A DNA stretch of 64,000 nucleotides. It comes from Tubulanus polymorphus. Its lineage: Eukaryota; Nemertea; Palaeonemertea; Tubulaniformes; Tubulanidae. Shown in pieces: positions 14,160 through 25,690 of the stretch (positions are counted from its first letter, which is position 1; each line of letters opens with the position of its first letter). The translations under genes and the position numbers were made by a program. The stretch spans positions 7,699,450 to 7,763,449 of the forward strand of contig NC_134026.1 of the NCBI RefSeq assembly GCF_964204645.1, read 5' to 3'. The notes below the pieces were generated by a model. That model saw only the letters and a program-made list of their open reading frames with translations, was not told the DNA's origin and searched no databases.

Positions 14160-14769
14160 CTGTAAAATAGACAGAACAAAAATAAAGATATGATATTTTG
14201 TAGACGACAATAAACAGTGTTAAATGTGAGTCACAGGACAGTCAGAAAACAATGAGTCAAATATTGTTGGAAATTCGCGGCAACAATGAAAAACGACCGC
14301 GTAAAAAATCTTAACCTTACGTTATCACAAAAACCGAACAGTTGAAATAATCAAAAATCTTTTTGATAACTAATTTGATCCTGTTTGTGGCGGAGATCTG
14401 AGATGATGGAATAATCCTGTAAGATGAAACTATAACGGCAGTGATGGCACAGCTTCCAGTGAGTGAAGGAGCAGGCGGTTGAATTATTGGCCGTTTATCA
14501 GAAGGTACCACGAGTTATATACGATGAGAAGTTGTCACCCGAGGCCAGACGAGACTTTATACCGCTCGCGCTCTCCCTCTCTCTCTGCGAGGCCCTTAGG
14601 CCCCCGTAAACTAGACCAAACACTTCAAACTATAAACTGTCCCCTCTAGTTATCACTCTCTCTCTATCTGTATTCTGTGCTGCCCCTCGAGCCTTCTAGC
14701 TGACTCTGTACCATCAAACAACAACCTCGAAATAAAGAAATACACTCCAAATTCTAAATTCACACAAAC
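14160..14769 (-). other. TFAP2 intron, 610 bp
   Basis: This is the intron between the two adjacent TFAP2 exons, in transcript sense GTTTGT...TTTTACAG. It contains a CT-rich stretch (14570-14660) and nothing else notable. Confidence 0.75.
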
Positions 14770-15019
14770 CTCGGCTTCGATAAGTCCAAAAGCTGACGGC
14801 ATTGTTGAGTCTCTGTCGTTGAGTTTATTTGAGTAATGACTGGCCGAATCGTCACTGGTCAGATCGGTGTATTTACGCTTATCTGGAGATACCGGAATCG
14901 AATGCAAAAGTCCCGTTTGATGATGGTGGTGATGGTGATGTTGCTGTTGTAATTGCGGACTCAAATCTGCCATAATACGTAGATCCTTTCCGTGATAAAG
15001 TGCCGCCGCCTTCTCCACG
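14770..15019 (-). CDS. TFAP2: TFAP2 N-terminal exon with His/Gln-rich stretch
   Basis: This exon lies 610 bp upstream of the large TFAP2 exon and is in phase with it. It is preceded by a plausible acceptor (TTAATACAG, AG at 15020-15021) and ends GAG|GTTTGT, a weak but usable donor leaving phase 0. After a split first codon it encodes VEKAAALYHGKDLRI, then MADLSPQLQQQ, seven histidines, a serine-rich segment containing SPDKRKY, and finally AFGLIEAE. An internal ATG at 14971-14973 has a good context (A at -3, G at +4), so the exon could also act as a first exon from a nearby promoter. An in-frame TAA immediately precedes the acceptor. This part of AP-2 proteins is poorly conserved, so the assignment rests on position, strand, phase and open frame. 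The exact start is uncertain. Confidence 0.78.
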
Positions 15020-15352
15020 CTGTATTAAGCGAGAAGATTTTGCTGCACTTCTCTCTAACTCTGAAACAGTTTTTTGATGTAACTCCTAGTATCCTCTACG
15101 ACGTAGCCATGAATGTTGGCCGCTGACGGATGACGACAGGGTGTGTTGTGTAGTAAAAATGCTTTCTCCTAATACGCGCTCTCTCTCTTTCTGCGAAACA
15201 AACTGCCCTTCGCAAGCTCCGATATGAATGAACCACACGGTCTATTTTGATCCTGCAAAAGCCCCAGGCTGTGAGATTGTGAAGTTTCTCTTTAGCCGCC
15301 GGAGATTTTCATTCTGTCCTTTACTGGATGGTCGACTTTTCTTACATCTCAA

Positions 15353-15405
15353 CCAATCAGCGTCGCGCACATATGAACGCGCTGAATAAGCCGGGCTGTG
15401 ATTGG
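15353..15405. promoter_or_regulatory. Paired CCAAT boxes upstream of the N-terminal TFAP2 exon
   Basis: CCAAT (15353-15357) and ATTGG (15401-15405), each in NF-Y-like context (ACCAATCAG and TGATTGGCTG), lie about 48 bp apart in a GC- and CpG-richer stretch. They sit some 350-400 bp upstream of the 15019 exon. They could mark a promoter whose transcripts start translation at the ATG at 14973. Confidence 0.35.
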
Positions 15406-17866
15406 CTGACCGCGTACGCACCCGAAGGCAGTCATGTCGTTTTAGTTGTAAGTCCAACCCTCTTGTCAACGTGCACATTGAATACGTGCTAAACGCCATT
15501 GTTTATTGACAGAACGCTTTGAGAAGTTCTTTTTAGGCGAACGTCGGCATTCTTCATCTAAAATCTTTCATTCTGTTACTGATTTTAAATCCTTAATTCT
15601 TTTTCGGCTACTATTTTGTCCCGGGTCCCAATAAGCTCACTATACATCACTCCTCGCTCGGTGCTTGAGGCGAATATTCCTATTTTCCATTCAGACGGGG
15701 ATTTGGCTTGATTTAGGGGGTTGGAAAGACTGCGCTGTACAAATAGACGCCGGATTTCTACGACATTTCCCCGCGAGCTAGAACTGATCTAAATCCGAGG
15801 GTAAAAACTGAACTCTAACAAAATACACCCAGAATAGTAACCTAGGTTTCGGCCCGTTCATAAAAAAATCGTCAAAAACGATTCGATTTAAAGAAAACTG
15901 TTTAAGACATTCCCCTAAATGTATATATTCTTGTTTTGTTTCGTAGTCTAAGGAGTAGGGATAATTTTGTGCTGTCAGCAAAAATTTATAAAAAATCCCG
16001 TGTCAAAAATCTATATTTTGTGACAATTGACATCCCTGGATTACAGCGCCATCTTGTTTTAAACAGATGCGCTAAAAATTATCGCAGATTCAGCAAGAAA
16101 ACGATGAAATATCTCCTATTCCACTTGAAGAGATACTATTCAAAACGCTTGTGTCGGATAGAGAGGGAAAATATAGTTCTAAATTCGGAGTTTATTAGAA
16201 TTTCTAGCTATAGTTTGATAGCATTTAGACGGAAACGATCCGAATCGACGCTCGGATAATTTATGAAACAATGGCGACTGACAGTTCCCTCCCTTCTCAC
16301 ATAATCATCGATCTCATTACCTAGAATAGTGTCGGGATCTATTGATGGGTGGCGCAGCGGTGCGTGACCGATAGACACCGTCTCATCATAGCATAAATAC
16401 ACAACCATTCGTAGTCCGGCCGATTAGATTAATTAGCCTATATTGGTTAATTAGTAATCTATGAGAGACAGCGTGCTTGAATGTCCTGTCATTAGACCGT
16501 GCGTTGAGATACAATTTACTTCGTCTCAAAAAGATCGTTATGACAATTATGAATTTACTCGTCACTTGTATTCTAGTTAGTCTCTCAGTGTTGTCCAATA
16601 GGAATCTTTGATCTAGACAAATTAATTACGTTTAATTCATAATCGGATACTTAACCACGCGACGATTAGGCGGTGGTGGTCGGGTCTCAAAGTGAAATAC
16701 TGTTAATAGCTATAGTTAAGACCGTATAAGTTGTCCTAGACCCTCTCAGACACACGATCAAGGGCACAGATCAGACATAACACGTCATAAAGCCACCGCG
16801 ATCCATGAAGCATATTATACCCCTTCCATCAACCCAAGGAAACATAATCTCAATATCTAAGTCAATCGTGTCCAACTCCATTTGGCCACTGCACGACGAG
16901 GAAAGTTCTAGATATCAAGACGAAGAAATCTATACCATGCATCCGGTTCCACGGCTCCATAATTGGCAGTTTAAAGATTGACTTCAGTTGAAGCATTGGA
17001 AATGACTTAAATGATATCATGGTCATACAGATAACCAGTGGAAGTGGTTCCAATGTGGTTCATAAAACACCCAAAATCTTAGTATCCGATCCAAAAAAAA
17101 CGTTTAAATCAAATATTCAAAGCCTTCCTTTCTAATCCTCAGAATTAATCTGGCCCCAGTTTGAACTCGAACCCCGGTCAGATCAAAGTATTCTAATCTT
17201 GAAGCGAAATTAATCTAAAAAAAAAACGGAATATTTTTATTTATATCTGAAATACGTTATTTCTTATCGGAAAATGACCTTTTCTGCCCGGAATTCGACT
17301 ATTTCCGCCGAGTAGATTTTCGGTGTCGCCGGAATTAAAATATATTTACAAGAGTTCGGAGCCGCATTCCGCATTCCAGAAACATCAAACGAGATACCGG
17401 CTTATTACATATACCAAACTACCGTCATCCAGTCTACACCCTGTCACCAAAATGTCGTAAAAACCTGTGTATTAATCGATAATCGCCGAGTCCCATAACC
17501 TCGGCTTTAAATGAGATCGCAAATTAATAATGACTCACAGCGGTTTGATATAATTCACCGGATCACAATTCAAAATATCACAGAGATTTCACAGATTGAT
17601 GAGAAAATTAAAATGAGATTGAGATTGAGAGAGTGAGAATTCGATTAGGCAAATACAATCAGTTTGAACGAAATTTAGAATCATATAAAATAAGGGAGCG
17701 GAGCAGGAGAGTAAAGAATTGGGGGTCGTTAGACGGAGAGGTATAAGCGATATTTTGCGATTATATAACATCGAATTTTACACCTTCAATAATCAATTTA
17801 TTGGCGGTTTCCAAAATTCAACTTCGAGCAATTTTGAATAAGAATTTCGGACCAGTTTCACAAGAT

Positions 17867-18016
<150 letters not shown>

Positions 18017-18724
18017 GTCTCCAATTACTTTTCATATAATAAACCATAAATCAAAACTCTATGAACGAATTTATTCTTTTTTTGTCCCAATTCAAATATC
18101 AAATATCAGAATTAAATTTCAAACAAAAATCGCTATAATACTTTTCCAGCACATACTGCTGATGCTGGTTGTTTATTCCAAGGTTTCGCTATTTTTTTCG
18201 CCATCTTGTCGCCGCGTACAAACAACAACAATAAACACTGACACCCGAACGGCTGACAAGCGAACAAATCTCATATCATAAATAATCACACGTACATACA
18301 TCAACTTTATATTCAAACTGGTTTTGTTTTGTCCGCCAGAGAAATTTTCACCCGATTTAACTTCAATTTGACAGATTTTCCATTCACCGATAATTATTAC
18401 TGAGACATAAAACCGTCAGTTTCGGCTTAGAGTCGATTGTCAGCGATCACAATCACAGAACTCTTTAAACACCGCTTCTCATTGAGCCGAGAATTTCTGC
18501 ACTTTGTTTGAAGATCATTATCGGTGAATACTTTTATAATTGACGTTATGCTTTTGAAGCCGCCAAATTGCGACGTATTCCCAGGAAAAACCGCGCTGTC
18601 TTATGTTGATAGGCGTTTAAGTTGTGTCCCTTTTTAAATACGGATCACTGATTTAAATGATTCGAGTCTTAGAAGTAGAACTAATACGTTTGTAATGCAA
18701 ACATATCTTACACGTCACTCAAAC

Positions 18725-18985
18725 GATTAATTTGTAGATCAAATACGGGATTCGAACCTGATTTTCAGCACTTTTTTCAAACGTTGTGCTATGATATTTC
18801 TATTCAGATTTGCTATGATTCTATTCTATTTTGCTATAATATTTCTATTCAGTTACGTCAATACAGCCGAAACATCCCCTTACGTACTTACGTAAACATG
18901 GGCAATTTATGATTTTCATGTCAAGTTGAAATAATGGGATTCGAACCCGATTTGCAGCATATTTTCCACGCGCGTGCGCCAACAC
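18725..18985 (-). repeat. Two tRNA-like repeat copies with perfect B boxes
   Basis: In the minus sense both copies run TGCTG.AAATC.GGTTCGAATCCC with similar flanks (B boxes at 18748-18758 and 18937-18947). They look like duplicated tRNA-derived short interspersed elements, since no full cloverleaf folds. Confidence 0.55.
18787..18854. repeat. Triplicated 21-24-bp unit
   Basis: GCTATGATATTTCTATTCAG and two variants stand in tandem, next to the tRNA-like repeats. Confidence 0.75.
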
Positions 18986-19084
18986 TGTAATTATCTCCAT
19001 TTCTTCCCCGACGAACCGAGGACCGGAAGACAAACATCCACCCATCCGGGATTATCTCAATCCGCGGATTAGAAAGAAATTTAC

Positions 19085-19174
19085 CTGATTATCGTCAAAT
19101 TTCCTGATAGCTGCCGTCGACCAGTGCGCCTGCGCATCAGGACCGGCTCTAGCGGCTATACTAATCCAAGACAT
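19085..19174 (-). CDS. Candidate alternative first exon, 30 codons, phase 0 (MSWISIAARAG...)
   Basis: A minus-strand open frame of 30 codons begins at an ATG with A at -3 (19172-19174) and ends exactly at CAG|GTAAAT (donor 19083-19084), leaving phase 0. The peptide begins MSWISIAARAGPDAQ and ends KFDDNQ, with no resemblance to a domain I know. An in-frame TAA lies two codons upstream of the ATG. A TATAAAT box on the same strand (19419-19425) sits in a GC-rich stretch about 250 bp upstream, and an AP-2-like site lies between them. Phase 0 matches the acceptor of the large TFAP2 exon at 14159, so it could be an alternative TFAP2 first exon, as known for vertebrate TFAP2A exons 1a, 1b and 1c. 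It could instead begin another transcript. No RNA evidence is available. Confidence 0.48.
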
Positions 19175-19286
19175 AATTTAAATCCGGAATAAGCGGCGAA
19201 GACGCATCATCCTGAGAGCGGTCGTCTGTTCGTATAGAGAATGAGCGAATGTTTTACTCGATTCTGTGATCCAGGCAGAAGTAACC

Positions 19287-19296
19287 GCCCCAAGGC
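19287..19296. promoter_or_regulatory. AP-2-type binding site GCC-CCAA-GGC
   Basis: The palindromic half-sites GCC and GGC, spaced by four bases, fit the published AP-2 consensus GCC-N3/4-GGC. The site falls between the TATA box and the ATG of the 19-kb candidate exon, so it could mediate autoregulation. That role is inference. Confidence 0.35.
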
Positions 19297-19418
19297 CTCT
19301 GCCGTTTAGTAAAATACTTCCTCAGTAGAATCTTGGTTGTTTAATGTCACTCAAAGTGTCGTAGCTGATGGGCCCGCACCGCCTGGTCGCCTGTCGCCTG
19401 CCTGTTTTACTGGAGGGG

Positions 19419-19425
19419 ATTTATA
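19419..19425 (-). promoter_or_regulatory. TATA box (TATAAAT), minus strand
   Basis: TATAAAT reads leftwards out of a (GCC)-rich block. A start site some 30 bp further on would give a 5' leader of roughly 220 bases before the ATG at 19174, so this is a candidate core promoter for the 19-kb first exon. Confidence 0.45.
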
Positions 19426-20439
19426 AGCCGCGCCGCCGCCGATATTTGAATAACGGGTACTGAAGAGATCTCACTCGAAAACCATTGACAAAATACCTCA
19501 TAATGAGACTGGAGTTTGAGTAGCCCTGGGCGCAATGCCTGTCCATCGCAATTAGACATCCCCCTCTTCTCTCTCTCCCCTTTCTCTCTCTCTTCTCTAA
19601 AACTGTCTTTGCCCGTTGTTCGTGTATTTCGCCAAAAGCGATGATAATCTTACTACACTGAATGTACTCGTAGTGGCGATGATGATATGTTAATATCCGC
19701 GGAGTGAGATCTGTTGGTTAAACGGTTCTTATCCTCATCAGGTCACCAAGCCACCTCACTTCCCCCTCTATTTCTCATATCTCTTCTCTCCCTCTCTACT
19801 CTCCCCGTCTCTCTCCCCCTTACCATCTTACAAAATTCCTTAACCCTAGCCCATACACAAGATCCCCTATAAAATATATTTTTTATCTATTTCACTCTCG
19901 TGTCTCGTAGTGTTAAACCACAGTGGACTGAGTGGATGTGGATCTAGTGTAGTGCGTCAGTCAGTGTTTTGATGTAGACAGGTAGAGACCCCGCGTGTCA
20001 CAGGAGTCGGTGTCCCTCAGGGAGATGTGATAACTCCGCCAGTATTTTATGATATCAACACTTCAAGCATGATTAAATCCCATGATGGCGGAGTCTCCCC
20101 GGAGTAGAAACCGCACCGCGGCGACAATTCAGTTCTGTACCAGTGAATCTGTTTAACTATCGAATTCATAAAGACGCATTTAAACTGAATAATTTATCGT
20201 CAAAATTCTGATTTATAAAGTTTGATTTTTCCCCGTTTTATGGAACAGTGAATCTAAGACATATAGAGGTCTGTTGCAATTATTTATTTATGTACATAAA
20301 ACCATTAAATCACTGAATTAAACAAATTTCATTTATGATTCATTGTTTTATGATGAATTTTCGTGATTTGGTGGAAAATTTCCAAAACTTGGAATTAAGA
20401 ATTTCTGACAATAGGAACTTGTAATAAAAAGAAACTAGC

Positions 20440-20640
20440 AGCAATCAGGGAATGATTACAGCACTTAAGTGGTCACCAGTCACCACACCTAAATGGTCAG
20501 TCACGACAGCGAAATAGTCCCCACACTGAGCACACAAATGGACAAAATGGCACTAGAATTCAGTGATCTGCTTTGTAGCATGCACGACTGGTATGCCAGA
20601 GGTCGCAGGTTCGAGTCCGGCTGATGTTAGGGTTAGCTTC
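20440..20640 (+). mobile_element. GGTCACC-family repeat with tRNA-like segment (SINE-like)
   Basis: It contains GTGGTCACCAGTCACCACAC, a GGTCAGTCACGACAG block, GGACAAAATGGCA, and then a tRNA-like part ending in a perfect B box GGTTCGAGTCC (20608-20618). The same order of blocks recurs at 38595-38800, and the head recurs at 4665-4800. Unusually for a SINE, the tRNA-like part is at the right end. Confidence 0.5.
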
Positions 20641-21370
20641 CATCTAGAAAGTTAACGGTTTTTACAGTTAGGTCTACAGTTTCGCCAAGAAGACGTATTT
20701 CTGCTTGATTTTTCTTTCTAAACAAAGATGGGCCTGTCTATATCCAGGTGTCCCGTTTGGAAGGTGTCGCTGCTGTGTGTTAAGTTTTTTTCAGAGTTTC
20801 CGCAATTTTGATCCCTCTACCATTTCGTAGTCTAGGAATAATGTTGGACAAACGCACTACAATTAGTTCTAGTACCCTCGATCACATTGTAACATAGTTC
20901 TAAAGAGTCCGCGCTCAGCGGGAACTGAGTCTACCTACTCATTACTAGACAACTCGTTTCACTAAAACTTTCAAAGACCTAAGACCTATCTCCCTCGCAG
21001 TGAGAATAAAGGCATTCGTATGCAAAACAACCAAACTAACGTACGACAAACCCTACAATTATGTAAAAGAAGAAAATTGTTATGAGTTTATAGAAAATAG
21101 AGCGAAAATTAGTTCGGTATCGGATGCGTTCGATTGTGTATATTCAATAGGAGCTAATTTGGAGCTAATTTCAGAATTGAATGAAAGTGACGCTTGAACG
21201 TAAGAAATTTCGAGCCAGCTAATTTCAATACGAGTCCCTTGATACCCGATGCCAACGTCACCTCTATCACCTCAGCGGGCTCATTCTACACTGAATAGAT
21301 TCTGCGAAAGATAATTTCTATCGATGTTACCTTTACTAAACAAACAGTTTGTTTTATTCCGTTTATACCG

Positions 21371-21730
21371 GAATTGAGCTCGAAGCGCAAAAAACTAAAC
21401 TTTGCTGAACTCAGCAAAACTGCTAGTGAATTCGTTAAGTTATATTCGCATTTTTCTCCATTTAACGCCGAATATAGACTCCATGAAATTATTAGCTTCA
21501 AACTTTACTGAATTAACTCTAATTCAATTTACGTCTTATTTGCGAATTAATCTACGATACGATAATGGGGATATATTGTAGCTTACTATAGAATAAAAAC
21601 AAAATGTTGGCCATCGGTTGAGGTTAAAATATTACTCATGACCTTAAATCTATTTAAGAATTGAGAGCTTAAAGCGCAACAATGTAAACTTTGCTGAACT
21701 CAGCGAATTTCTACTAAATTCATTACGGTT
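21371..21730. repeat. Duplicated about 70-bp segment, 287 bp apart
   Basis: The copies at 21371-21440 and 21658-21730 both read GAATTGAG...AGCGCAA...TAAACTTTGCTGAACTCAGC, then a diverged GAATTC/AAATTC part. Confidence 0.85.
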
Positions 21731-22284
21731 TGTTTGTATATTATAGTTTTTTCTAACGATTTTCTGCTTTGTACAAAATGTACTCTATATATTGACAAAA
21801 CCGCTAATTGCATCCATTATTGTAACATTATTTCTAACAGCAGTCGAAAGACATTTTGTATAGAACCAACGGACACAATTGTCGCATAGAAGTTAACTTT
21901 AAATGAAATAAATCAATTACGAGCCTCTGAAATGTAGAGGAAATTCAGTAGCTTTGATACGAGGCATCGTCGCCCAGGGTTAAACTTCAATTACATAAAC
22001 GCGAAGCGAATATTCAGTCATATCTATTTTGAACCTATACTGATGGCATGATGGAATGGTGGGTTACCCGAGGCGATACTCCAGGCTTTTAAACTTCCAT
22101 AAAAACAACAAACACGCAAGCGACAGAGGAGTAAAAATTGATCGTTTGAGTTTCCAGTGTAATACTCGTATTACACATCGTGAAAATTGAATGTAATGTA
22201 ATGTATTGGAATGTAATGATGGTTGGTGATGTTTCAGTATGTTCTCACGACACGTGTGAAGACCACGACACTCGGGGCTTTACA

Positions 22285-22560
22285 CGTGTGATAGCGAGGA
22301 GAGAGCGAGAGGGAGGGAGGGAGGGTAGATAGAGAGGTGGTGAGGCCAGCGAGAGAAAAAAGAAAATTGAGTTAAGAGGACTGGAGACCGAGAGGAGCGA
22401 GAGAGAGATGGGATGGGATGAGGGAGAGGAGACAGGGGAACAGAGGGAGATATGGAGATGAGAGGGGTAGAGGGAGGGTGAGAGAGAGGGGGGATATGAG
22501 ATAGGTGGTAGAGAGAGGAATGGAGTCTGAGGGGGAGTGAGCTGGAGTGAGCTGGAGACT
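22285..22560. repeat. Purine-rich (GGGAGA-type) tract
   Basis: About 275 bases are mostly G and A on the plus strand, a low-complexity polypurine block beside the 22.6-kb candidate exon. Confidence 0.85.
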
Positions 22561-22599
22561 GAGGAGGCTGGGATTACGTGCCTGTACAGGTACACTCAC

Positions 22600-22634
22600 G
22601 CGGTAGGTACAGTAAGGTGCAGGTACTCGCTCAT
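22600..22634 (-). CDS. TFAP2: Candidate TFAP2 first coding exon, phase 2 (MSEYLHLTVPT)
   Basis: A minus-strand ATG (22632-22634) opens eleven codons, MSEYLHLTVPT, plus two bases (GC), ending at the donor GC|GTGAGTG. The two leftover bases join the single base C at the start of the 14770-15019 exon to give GCC (Ala), so the frame runs on into VEKAAALYHGKD. This is the only candidate found upstream with a good donor that satisfies that acceptor's phase. No earlier in-frame ATG exists, and an in-frame TGA closes the frame upstream. A minus-strand TATATA (22973-22978) lies about 340 bp upstream. The ATG context is weak (T at -3) and the exon is very short, so chance cannot be excluded. Splicing would remove a 7.6-kb intron. 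Confidence 0.42.
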
Positions 22635-22972
22635 ACACAAACAACAATCATTAACAAAATCCAATCAATTTACTCGTGATAATTAGCAATTAAAACATTG
22701 AAACATACGGCGGAATAAATTGGGAGAGAGAGAGATTAACAGTTAGTCGAGTGTAGTAGCCAGTAGCGACACTGTGACGCCATTACAACGAGCAGGCGCT
22801 CATAGACATTTCCGGTCGAAATAAATCTTATACCCAGATTAAATGAAAGTATTCTTCCAGTTCAGTTCATTCCGTTGTTTTACCCCGGAGTAAATATGTT
22901 TTATCCAGGAGTAAGAAGGGAGTAATTGGACGGATTTGATTTATAATAGTCCTTTAGTTTTTACCTCGGCTC

Positions 22973-22978
22973 TATATA
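22973..22978 (-). promoter_or_regulatory. TATATA element upstream of 22.6-kb exon
   Basis: TATATAGAGCC reads leftwards about 340 bp before the ATG at 22634. It is a possible core promoter, but the motif is common in AT-rich DNA. Confidence 0.2.
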
Positions 22979-25395
22979 CAAGACAGCGGTGAGGTTTTAC
23001 TATCAGAGATTCTTTCAACGTTATGCGCTTTGTTATTGAGTCCAGATACTGTGGAAAAGGTCCATGGACGTATCCAGGATTGTAGAACTGGGTCCGGGAA
23101 ATGAAAGCAATGACTGTGCATGGAACTTACTGGCTACATGACTGTGCAATTGAAACAATCAAGGGTTCAACTTGGGAAACTTAACTCTGACCTTGGATAG
23201 AATACATCGTCATCGATTAGCCTAAAATCAAGGGAGATTTTACTCATAATTTGACTCCAGGGCAAAATTGACTCCTATAGATTGAATCCTTGATTGACCC
23301 CTGTATTGATGACAGGCTGTGAAATGTAGTTAAAAACTTGTATCGGACCGTTTTTTATACGTAATATCTGCTGATATCAGCATTTTCTCAGCCAGTTAAA
23401 CGTCTCTCTCTCTCCATACTGCATGGTGATATGACACAGATTTAAAAACTTCAAACATAGACGCAGCATATATGCATCTATGGTATATTATATGTCACGT
23501 GGTGTACAGCATATTGAACGGCGAGGGTTTGAATCGATTTCTAACCGACACGAAATTACTCAGTATCAATACTTAACACTCGACAACAATAACGCCAGAC
23601 AAATTGCCTTCAAAAAGTAAAAAACATTTTGACAAATTCGCGTCGTGTCGAAGAGAATCTCCCCTTCTATTTAAGTATAACACAAATTTTGCCGTGGGCA
23701 AAAAAAACTAACACTGACATTAAAGAAATATGCTCTCTATAAATGATCAATTCAATTCAATTGTATATGTTTTATTGTATATTCAGACTCGTTCGTGTAT
23801 GTGTATTATACTAATGCCGGACATTGCGATCAATAATAATGATTTATGATAGTCATTTTACACGTTCATTTTGTAAGCGGCGACAAAGCGAAAGGGGGCT
23901 CAACTCGTTTGTGTGAAATCAGTTCTTTGAGAAAAAAAGGCTAACGACATTTAAAAAGAATGTTTTTTTTTCATCCCTCAACTGAGCGGTATTCTACTCG
24001 CGGTATTATAAGCACCGCTCAGGGATTGGTCAGGTTCGACGTTTCTTTTTTTTAATGAAAGATGTTGAAACCATTCAATTATATATCAAACAATTTCAGA
24101 TGCATGTTTTTTCTCTTTAGGAGTACACCAGCTAATTTGTAGATTGATAACATTAATTCTGTTTTAAGGAAGGTTGTTTGAGTTCTGTTCGGCGATTCTA
24201 ATGATGTCACAGATAATCACTTCCTGTTCTCGCTGGTTTCCGTATTCAGAACAGACCCTGGTCGGTTTTTCAACTGTAGGGACCGTCATCACCAAACAAT
24301 TCAAGAACCACCCTGCTTGTTTGAAACATATTCAAGATCAAAATATCACCGAAAATAGAAATCGATGTTAGAATCGTCTGAAGGATTCTGCGGTCGCTGA
24401 GGCGTAACGTAAACGCTGCCACATAAATCATATCGGATTACTATCGCTACTCCAGACCTAACTATCTCACTCCCGGGTTCAGTTACTATACAATCCTTGT
24501 ATCATATGTTTTACGCTGCTTGATCCAGATCTTTATCCGATGACGCAATAATGACCGTACACGTTACGACGCATTGTTGTCGATAATCGATAAAATACCG
24601 CGCAACGTTTTTATTTATTGTTGTAACGTTGTAACTAAGGAACGATCGATTAAAAACACTTGTGTTACGCGAGATCCTACTTGTTGGTCAATAATCTGGG
24701 AGTAAGTTTGACCAGTTGCTGACCGCTCCACCCCTCACCGGCCACTAGGTGACCGATACTATCGCATCTTCTCAATTACATAACGGCATTTGTGAAACAC
24801 GAGTTGAAGCTTCGCTCGTTCACGTGAAGGGTTTAAGCGGTGAGATGGTGGCGGTTTAAGTGTCTTTGAGATCGGTGTCTTTTCAAGCTACACGACAAAC
24901 CAGATTGAAGAGGTTTAAGAATGAGAAGCTCTCGCCGCTGACTGGCACTCTTTTATCGGGTGACCATTTCATCGATTTCTCAAGGAGTTTATGATATTTT
25001 GTTGAAGAGAGGGGTATTTGTAAACGGGTTTTGTCGAGCAGAACCGCTCTTAAAGACACGACTGAAATGATAGGAGGTCGTATTTAAAGTCGAACAATAG
25101 TCGCCGATAATGAAGTAGACATAGCGACGACGTAGCGCTATACTCTGTTTCAAACAGTTTAACTTCTCTCTCCTATAGGATTCCATTCAGTTTGCGATTT
25201 GATCATTTCATGTCAATGATCTCTTCATACGTTTTAAAGGCGACGTCTTTTAAAGGCTTTAAATTGATATCTATTATTCAACACTCAAATCTGTTTTGTG
25301 GTGATTCCGAATTTCACGTTGAATTAGTTTAATAACTTATTGTATTCAAATGATTAAAACCTACATACATTTGTCAAAAAGTGCTAGCAAACCAG

Positions 25396-25690
25396 AGACC
25401 ATTTGCTCAGTCATGGTTTTGATTTAATCAATCTAACGACTTAAGACCAGCCTATGTTCATTTGGTTCTATAACCAATCTAACAAACTACCGGTCTAAGC
25501 TCATTTTGGTTCTATAACCAACCTAAGAACTTAACACTAGTCTGAGCTCATTTTGGTTCTATAACCAATCTAACAAACGACCGGTCAAAGCTCATTTTGG
25601 TTCTATAACCAATCTAAGAACTTAACACTAGTCTGAGCTCATTTTGGTTCTATCGGCCAATCTAACAACTTAAGACCAGTTTAAAGATGT
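25396..25690. repeat. Tandem array of alternating 44- and 47-bp units
   Basis: The core CTCATTTTGGTTCTATAACC recurs with TTTTGG at about 25460, 25504, 25551, 25595 and 25642. The spacings are 44, 47, 44 and 47, so the unit is a 91-bp dimer. One type carries AACAAAC.ACCGGTC and the other AAGAACTTAACACTAGTC. The outer copies are degenerate. Confidence 0.93.

Larger units (their letters stand above)
19175..22599. other. Non-coding; promoter-like start, then repeats
   Basis: The first 250 bp look like a promoter. CT-rich tracts follow at 19560-19620 and 19760-19820. A GGTCACC-family repeat lies at 20440-20640, a duplicated 70-bp segment at 21371 and 21658, and a purine-rich block at 22285-22560. 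Confidence 0.5.

Noticed and set aside
15242-15499. 85-codon minus-strand frame upstream of the TFAP2 N-terminal exon
   Set aside because: It overlaps the CCAAT-box region and reads as promoter or leader sequence. No splice site links it in frame to an exon.
18845-19045. 66-codon minus-strand frame beginning MGGCLSSGPRF, with a GTAAGT-like donor inside
   Set aside because: It reads straight through a tRNA-like repeat with a perfect B box, so coding is unlikely.
22245-22647. Ser/Pro/Leu-rich minus-strand frames of 116 and 91 codons
   Set aside because: They are composition artefacts of the purine-rich tract. Only the separate 11-codon frame ending at 22600 has splice-phase support.
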